A program made the translations under genes and the position numbers. The notes beneath the pieces were generated by a model. It saw nothing but the letters and a program-made list of their open reading frames with translations, was not told the origin of the DNA and did not search any database. A DNA stretch of 64,000 bases from CAYJEQ01 sp964371155 (GTDB taxonomy: Bacteria > Bacillota > Clostridia > Oscillospirales > Ruminococcaceae), in NCBI GenBank assembly GCA_964371155.1, contig CAYJLI010000003.1, forward strand, positions 1-64,000. The letters run 5' to 3'. Below, piece by piece: positions 59,882 to 64,000 of this stretch (position 1 is the stretch's first letter; the number at the start of each line of letters is the position of its first letter).

Positions 59882-60697
59882 ATGGATATTTCAACCCCTT
59901 TTGGGATAGTGCTTGGTGCAGTGCTCATCGTAGTGTCAATTATAATGGGCGGAGACATTATGGGCTTCTTTGACCCTGCAAGTATCATGATAGTAGTCGG
60001 CGGTACATTTGCTGCGGTAATAGCGAGCTACCCTTTCGGCATGCTAAAAAATACACTGAAGCACTTTCCGAAGATATTATCGGGAAAGGGCTTTGAAGTG
60101 GAGCCCACAATAGAAACTCTTGTTGAATTTGCAAATTTAGCGAGAAAAAATGGTCTGCTTGCACTTGAAGAGCAGGCAAATGCATTACCCGACCCATTCT
60201 TTAAAACGGGTATCATGCTCGTGGTAGATGCCATAGAAGCGGATAAAATTAGAGAGCTACTTGAAACTGAAGTGGCGAGCATGGATAAGCGACATGACGA
60301 CGAGGCAGGCATATACGATAAAGCGGCGGCATTTGCCCCTGCATTTGGTATGATAGGTACACTTATAGGTCTTATAAACATGCTTGCGAGCATGGACTTA
60401 TCGGCGGGCTCATCATCTTCACTCGGCTCGAGTATGTCGGTTGCGCTTGTTACAACACTCTATGGATGTATACTTGCAAACCTTATATTCATGCCAATAG
60501 CAAAAAAACTCAGAGTTAGAAACGAAGAAGAGATGCTGTACAAACAGCTTATAATAGAGGGAGTAATCGGTATTCAGTCCGGTGAAAACCCAAAAAGCCT
60601 TAAAGAAAAATTAGTTTCACTACTTCATCAGAAAAAACAAGCAAAAATTCTCACAGGTGAAGGCGGCGGCAAAAAAGGCGGCGAAAAAGCTGAATAA
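59882..60697 (+). CDS. motA: Flagellar motor stator protein MotA
   Basis: 271 residues. Four TM helices (near 6-24, 32-50, 152-172, 186-206), proline-charge residues in the motor region (Arg near 86-100) and a C-terminal basic tail (KGGEKAE). ATG at 59882, AAGGA 12 nt upstream. Proton or sodium channel with MotB; a 172-bp gap precedes motB. Confidence 0.9.
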   Translation: MDISTPFGIVLGAVLIVVSIIMGGDIMGFFDPASIMIVVGGTFAAVIASYPFGMLKNTLKHFPKILSGKGFEVEPTIETLVEFANLARKNGLLALEEQANALPDPFFKTGIMLVVDAIEADKIRELLETEVASMDKRHDDEAGIYDKAAAFAPAFGMIGTLIGLINMLASMDLSAGSSSSLGSSMSVALVTTLYGCILANLIFMPIAKKLRVRNEEEMLYKQLIIEGVIGIQSGENPKSLKEKLVSLLHQKKQAKILTGEGGGKKGGEKAE

Positions 60698-60869
60698 TAT
60701 AAATTTGCTTTTAAATAGATGTACTATTTTAAAATGGCAATCTACAAATTCAGTTTCTTGGCACTCTCTACCCACATATAAGGGCAGAAACATACAAAAA
60801 CATATGATAGCAAACATTACATACAATGAATTAAAGCTAATTCTACAAATAAAAGGGGGGAGTATTTAG

Positions 60870-61954
60870 ATGAAGCAAAGACAAAAGAAAGAAGAAGGCG
60901 GCGCAGACTGGATGGGTACCTATGGAGACATGGTTACGCTACTGCTTTGTTTCTTTGTGCTTTTATACTCAATATCCTCAGTTGACCAAGTTAAATGGGA
61001 AAATTTAGTGCGAAGCCTTAATCCCGATGCCGAGGAAGTGTCGCAGATAGTTACCTCCGATTTGCAGGAATCTGGTGAAGAGGATGTTCCAGGAAGCAAT
61101 CAAGCTTCCTCAGAAGAAACATTTGAAGAAATATACGACAATCTACTTGAGTTAAAATCACAAAATCAGCTAATGGCGGATGTACAAATAGCCTCGGGTG
61201 ATGGATACCACTTTATCACATTTAACGATAGCGTATTCTTTGATGGTGATAGTTATGTGCTAAGAGCGGAGGGACGAGAAATACTCGATCTTTTCGTAGG
61301 GGCAATTTCATCTTCGGCAGAGTCGATAAATGAAATGCATATATTGGGACATACTTCGCAGGCGTATGCAAATATCCCCAATGATGTAGCGATAGACAGA
61401 CTTCTATCGGCTTCAAGAGCCGCCGAGGTTACTGCATATATACAAAACAAAAATGTAATTGAAGGTGCTCAGCTAATTAGCACAGGGTATGGACAGTTTA
61501 GGCCCATCGATACATTTGAAACTGCCGAGGGCAGAGCGAAAAACAGGCGAGTTGAGATAATTATTACTCAAGCAGAAGCTGTTGAGAGATCGCTTGAAGA
61601 GTATTATGATTTAGTTTACGGGGATGAGCTGCCAGATGCACAAGCTGCAACTGAAGGCACTCCAACAACGGAAGCCACCACAGCGACTGAGGGTACCCAA
61701 GCAACAGAACCCACCACAGCGACTGAGGGTACCCAAGCAACGGAACCCACCACAGCAACTGAGGGNNNNNNNNNNNNNNNNNNNNNNNNNNNNNNNNNNN
61801 NNNNNNNNNNNNNNNNNNNNNNNNNNNNNNNNNNNNNNNNNNNNNNNNNNNNNNNNNNNNNNNNNCCACCACAGCGACTGAGGGTACCCAAGCAACGGAA
61901 CCCACCACAGCAACTGAGGGCACTGCAGAAACTCAGCCCGAAGCAGCAGCATAA
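60870..61954 (+). CDS. motB: Flagellar motor stator protein MotB (interrupted by an assembly gap)
   Basis: N-terminal TM with the proton-path Asp in GADWMGTYGDMVTLLLCFFVLLYS near 12-35, an OmpA-like peptidoglycan-binding domain (about 130-230: HILGHTSQAYANI..., ISTGYGQFRP..., AKNRRVEIIIT), then a C-terminal tail of 12-residue repeats (TATEGTQATEPT). The gap of 100 N (61766-61865) is flanked by an exact 55-nt repeat, and the stop is in frame only after collapsing. Collapsed length is about 309 residues. Confidence 0.88.
61680..61924 (+). repeat. 36-bp tandem repeat in motB
   Basis: The unit ACAGCGACTGAGGGTACC-N18 encodes TATEGTQATEPT. At least two and a half copies on the left of the gap and one and a half on the right. 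The true copy number cannot be read because the gap lies within the repeat. Confidence 0.8.
61766..61865. other. 100-N assembly gap inside motB
   Basis: Bounded by an exact 55-nt direct repeat (61711-61765 and 61866-61920). Collapsing restores the reading frame; extra repeat units may be missing. Confidence 0.8.
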
Positions 61955-62051
61955 TATCCTAATGTGTGAGTAAATTATCAGCGAAACTTTATATATTACA
62001 AGCAAAAAACAGACCTGTAATTTCAGTATTAACTAATATGGGAGTGGTAAG

Positions 62052-63104
62052 ATGGCAGAGGTTTTATCCCAGAGTCAGATAGACGAATTATTAAACTCTA
62101 TGCGGGATGATGGAGGCTCTTCTGGAGCGGCGAAACCTGCGGAGAAGAAAAGCGAAGATAAACATAAAAAATATGACTTTGCAAGCCCAAAAAAGTTTAC
62201 AAAAGATAAACTTAAGCTTCTAAAAGGGATTTATGATAACTATGCAAGGCTTGTATCACTCAGGTTAAATGGTGTTTTAAGAGCTGTTTGTGAAGTGGAA
62301 GTCGATTCAGTGGAAGAGCAGAGGTATTTTGAGTTTAACAATATGCTCGGTGACACCGATATAATGATGACCATGGATGTAATTGCACCTGGTGAAAGCA
62401 AAGAAATGCCAATAATGTTTCATATCAGTCCTAAACTCTCTGTGAATATGATTGATAGGATGCTTGGTGGATTTGGAGACGATGTAGATGTTGATATGTC
62501 CTATGAATATACCGAAATAGAAGTAGCGCTTTATGAAAAGCTCATGAAGTATATGCTTGAAGTAACGTATAACGCATGGCATAACTATGTTGTTCTTGAT
62601 ATTCAAGACGAAAAATTAGAGGAAAATCCAGGACTTTTCCAATCAGTTAGCTTAGATGAGCCGGTAGTAATTGTGCTTTTAAATATCAAGATGAATGAGG
62701 TGGAGGGTAAACTTACAATATGTATCCCAGGAACACTTCTCACAGATATATTTGTTAATCTTGATAAACGCAAGTATGTTGACACAGGTTACAGCAGTGT
62801 GGCGATGAACAATAGAGAAAAAATTATGGATAGCCTAAGTGCAAGTGCACTTCAGGTTACTGCAAAACTTGGAGATGCCATACTCAGCATGGAAGATATA
62901 TACTCACTTAAAGTCGGCGATGTTATAGACCTTAATAAGCCAAAGGATTCAAATGTCACATTATATGTGGAAGAACAGCCTTGGTTTGAAGGGATATATG
63001 GTGTGCATAATAAAAATACAGCCGTGCAGATTTTAAACAGAATTGAGCCCGACGAAGAAGAACCCGAGCAGGACGCAGAAGAAATGATGGCATCCGGTGA
63101 ATAA
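62052..63104 (+). CDS. fliM: Flagellar motor switch protein FliM
   Basis: 350 residues. N-terminal CheY-binding peptide VLSQSQIDELLNSM near 4-17, central CheC-like domain, and a C-terminal SpoA/FliN-like domain (about 250-320) with KLGDAILSMEDIYSLKVGDVIDLNK. Followed by an acidic tail. Directly before cheY; fliL between motB and fliM and fliN/fliY after fliM are absent. Confidence 0.93.
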   Translation: MAEVLSQSQIDELLNSMRDDGGSSGAAKPAEKKSEDKHKKYDFASPKKFTKDKLKLLKGIYDNYARLVSLRLNGVLRAVCEVEVDSVEEQRYFEFNNMLGDTDIMMTMDVIAPGESKEMPIMFHISPKLSVNMIDRMLGGFGDDVDVDMSYEYTEIEVALYEKLMKYMLEVTYNAWHNYVVLDIQDEKLEENPGLFQSVSLDEPVVIVLLNIKMNEVEGKLTICIPGTLLTDIFVNLDKRKYVDTGYSSVAMNNREKIMDSLSASALQVTAKLGDAILSMEDIYSLKVGDVIDLNKPKDSNVTLYVEEQPWFEGIYGVHNKNTAVQILNRIEPDEEEPEQDAEEMMASGE

Positions 63105-63171
63105 GCGGAGAATTCCGTTTAATAATAAAAATTAAAACTAAAATGATAAACATAAGAAAGAAGGTAGACAA

Positions 63172-63531
63172 ATGGCAAAGATTATGGTAGTTGACGATGC
63201 AGCTTTTATGAGAATGATGATTAAGGACACACTTACTAAAGGTGGATATTCCGACATTTGTGAAGCAGGGGACGGTGCAATTGCGGTTGAAATGTATAAA
63301 ACAGAAAAGCCTGCACTTGTTTTAATGGATATCACAATGCCTAATATGCACGGTCTTGACGCACTTAAAGCAATCAGAGAATTTGATTCAAATGCGGCGG
63401 TTATCATGTGTTCAGCTATGGGACAGGAAGCAATGGTTATCGATGCAATTAAATCTGGCGCAAAAGATTTTATTGTAAAGCCTTTTAAACCAAATAGAAT
63501 TTTAGAAGCAGTATCTAAAATAGTGGGCTAA
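63172..63531 (+). CDS. cheY: Chemotaxis response regulator CheY
   Basis: 119 residues, receiver domain alone. VDDAAFMRMM near 6-15, phospho-acceptor Asp in LVLMDITMPNMHG near 54, CSAMGQEAM, and Lys in VKPFKP near 104. AAGAAGGTAGACAA precedes the ATG. Binds FliM when phosphorylated. Confidence 0.93.
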   Translation: MAKIMVVDDAAFMRMMIKDTLTKGGYSDICEAGDGAIAVEMYKTEKPALVLMDITMPNMHGLDALKAIREFDSNAAVIMCSAMGQEAMVIDAIKSGAKDFIVKPFKPNRILEAVSKIVG

Positions 63532-63551
63532 ATGCTCTTAGGAGGGTTAAT

Positions 63552-63986
63552 ATGTCATTTTTAAACGCTCTAAATATAAGTGCTTCAGGTATGACAGCAC
63601 AAAGAGTGCGACTTGATATAGCATCGGAAAATGTGGCAAATCTTAACACTACAAGGACTGAAGATGGTACTCCATACAGAAGAAAAATGGTGGTGTTAGA
63701 GGCGAGCGGAGAAGATTTTTCCAGTATACTAAATGATAAAATTAGTTATCAAAAACAAGCGGGCGTAGTAGTTACGGATATACAGGAAGATATGACCGAA
63801 CTTCCCACAGTATACGACCCTGAGCACCCCGATGCGGACGAAAACGGTTATGTAAGTTTGCCCAATGTAGACTTAGTAAAAGAAACCACCGACGCAATGT
63901 CCGCCACTCGCTCCTATGAAGCGAATATTACAGCTTTTAATGCAATGGTACAAATGGCGCAAAAGGCGCTCGAAATCGGCAGATAA
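63552..63986 (+). CDS. flgC: Flagellar basal-body rod protein FlgC
   Basis: 144 residues. SFLNALNISASGMTAQRVRLDIASENVANLNTTRTEDGTPYRRK is the FlgC N-terminus and VDLVKETTDAMSATRSYEANITAFNAMVQMAQKALEIGR the C-terminus. Located after cheY and not between flgB and fliE. RBS GGAGGG. Near the end of the window; 14 nt follow the stop. Confidence 0.93.
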   Translation: MSFLNALNISASGMTAQRVRLDIASENVANLNTTRTEDGTPYRRKMVVLEASGEDFSSILNDKISYQKQAGVVVTDIQEDMTELPTVYDPEHPDADENGYVSLPNVDLVKETTDAMSATRSYEANITAFNAMVQMAQKALEIGR

Positions 63987-64000
63987 AATTGGCGAATTTC

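Noticed and set aside
61680..61924. CRISPR array in the motB repeat region
   Set aside because: Direct tandem repeats without spacers, inside a reading frame.
61766..61973. Frameshifted C-terminus of MotB
   Set aside because: The apparent shift comes only from the 100 placeholder Ns (not a multiple of 3). Collapsing the 55-nt repeats puts the stop in frame.

Overview
The window reads as low-GC Firmicutes DNA, most likely a motile, anaerobic member of the Clostridia. Pointers are the fapA-like/argS/DUF1934/ddl neighbourhood, an ECF sigma factor paired with a DUF4179 anti-sigma protein, CsoR-controlled copper export, a NusG domain II protein, sigma-A promoters with strong -35/-10 boxes and purine-rich ribosome binding sites, and a Gram-positive style flagellar operon without L- or P-ring genes. 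It is an assembled scaffold, not a closed sequence. Two runs of 100 N (41743-41842 and 61766-61865) are each flanked by exact 55-nt direct repeats, and the first 55 nt of the window also recur exactly at 2592-2646. All three fit contig ends overlapping by an assembler k-mer of 55. Collapsing the repeats restores both interrupted genes (flagellin and motB) in frame.

Layout. 1-3510: tandem duplication of a sodium:solute symporter gene and a 91-residue membrane protein gene. 3700-5600: ECF sigma and anti-sigma pair with a hairpin in its leader. 5640-6830 (minus): ferredoxin, membrane Fe-S protein and ArsR repressor under a palindrome-covered promoter. 6885-9910 (minus): csoR, copZ, copA. 9930-11440 (minus): three membrane-protein genes of unknown role. 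11900-14760: NitT/TauT-type ABC importer. 14917-18802 (minus): phosphoglucomutase/phosphomannomutase and a glycosyltransferase with repeats. 19095-25954: response regulator/histidine kinase, then a MacAB-like efflux operon that shares a promoter-proximal motif with it. 26060-27900: small genes, including a Nudix hydrolase. 28056-31855: pgk, tpiA, gpmI. 31964-40190: cca, a fapA-like gene, a degenerate methionine-synthase-like gene, argS, a DUF1934 gene and ddl. 40191-40944: intergenic stretch with a multi-hairpin element and a possible gene remnant.

41430-63986 is a motility island. On the minus strand lie flagellin (with a sigma-28-type promoter), cheB, cheR, cheW and cheA. A FliK-like/FhlB pair and a PilZ gene follow. 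The main plus-strand operon then runs flgB, fliE, fliF, fliG, fliH, fliI, fliJ, fliK, flgD, a TIGR02530 gene, flgE, flbD, motA, motB, fliM, cheY, flgC. flgC has left its usual place next to flgB, and neither fliL nor fliN/fliY is seen in the window.

The most interesting items are the ArsR repressor whose two cysteines match persulfide sensors in spacing and sits with membrane Fe-S proteins; the degenerate MetH-like protein beside argS; the multi-hairpin element at 40512-40655; the motif shared by the two-component and MacAB promoters; and the symporter duplication with signs of gene conversion. No rRNA, tRNA, CRISPR array, insertion sequence or prophage was recognised.
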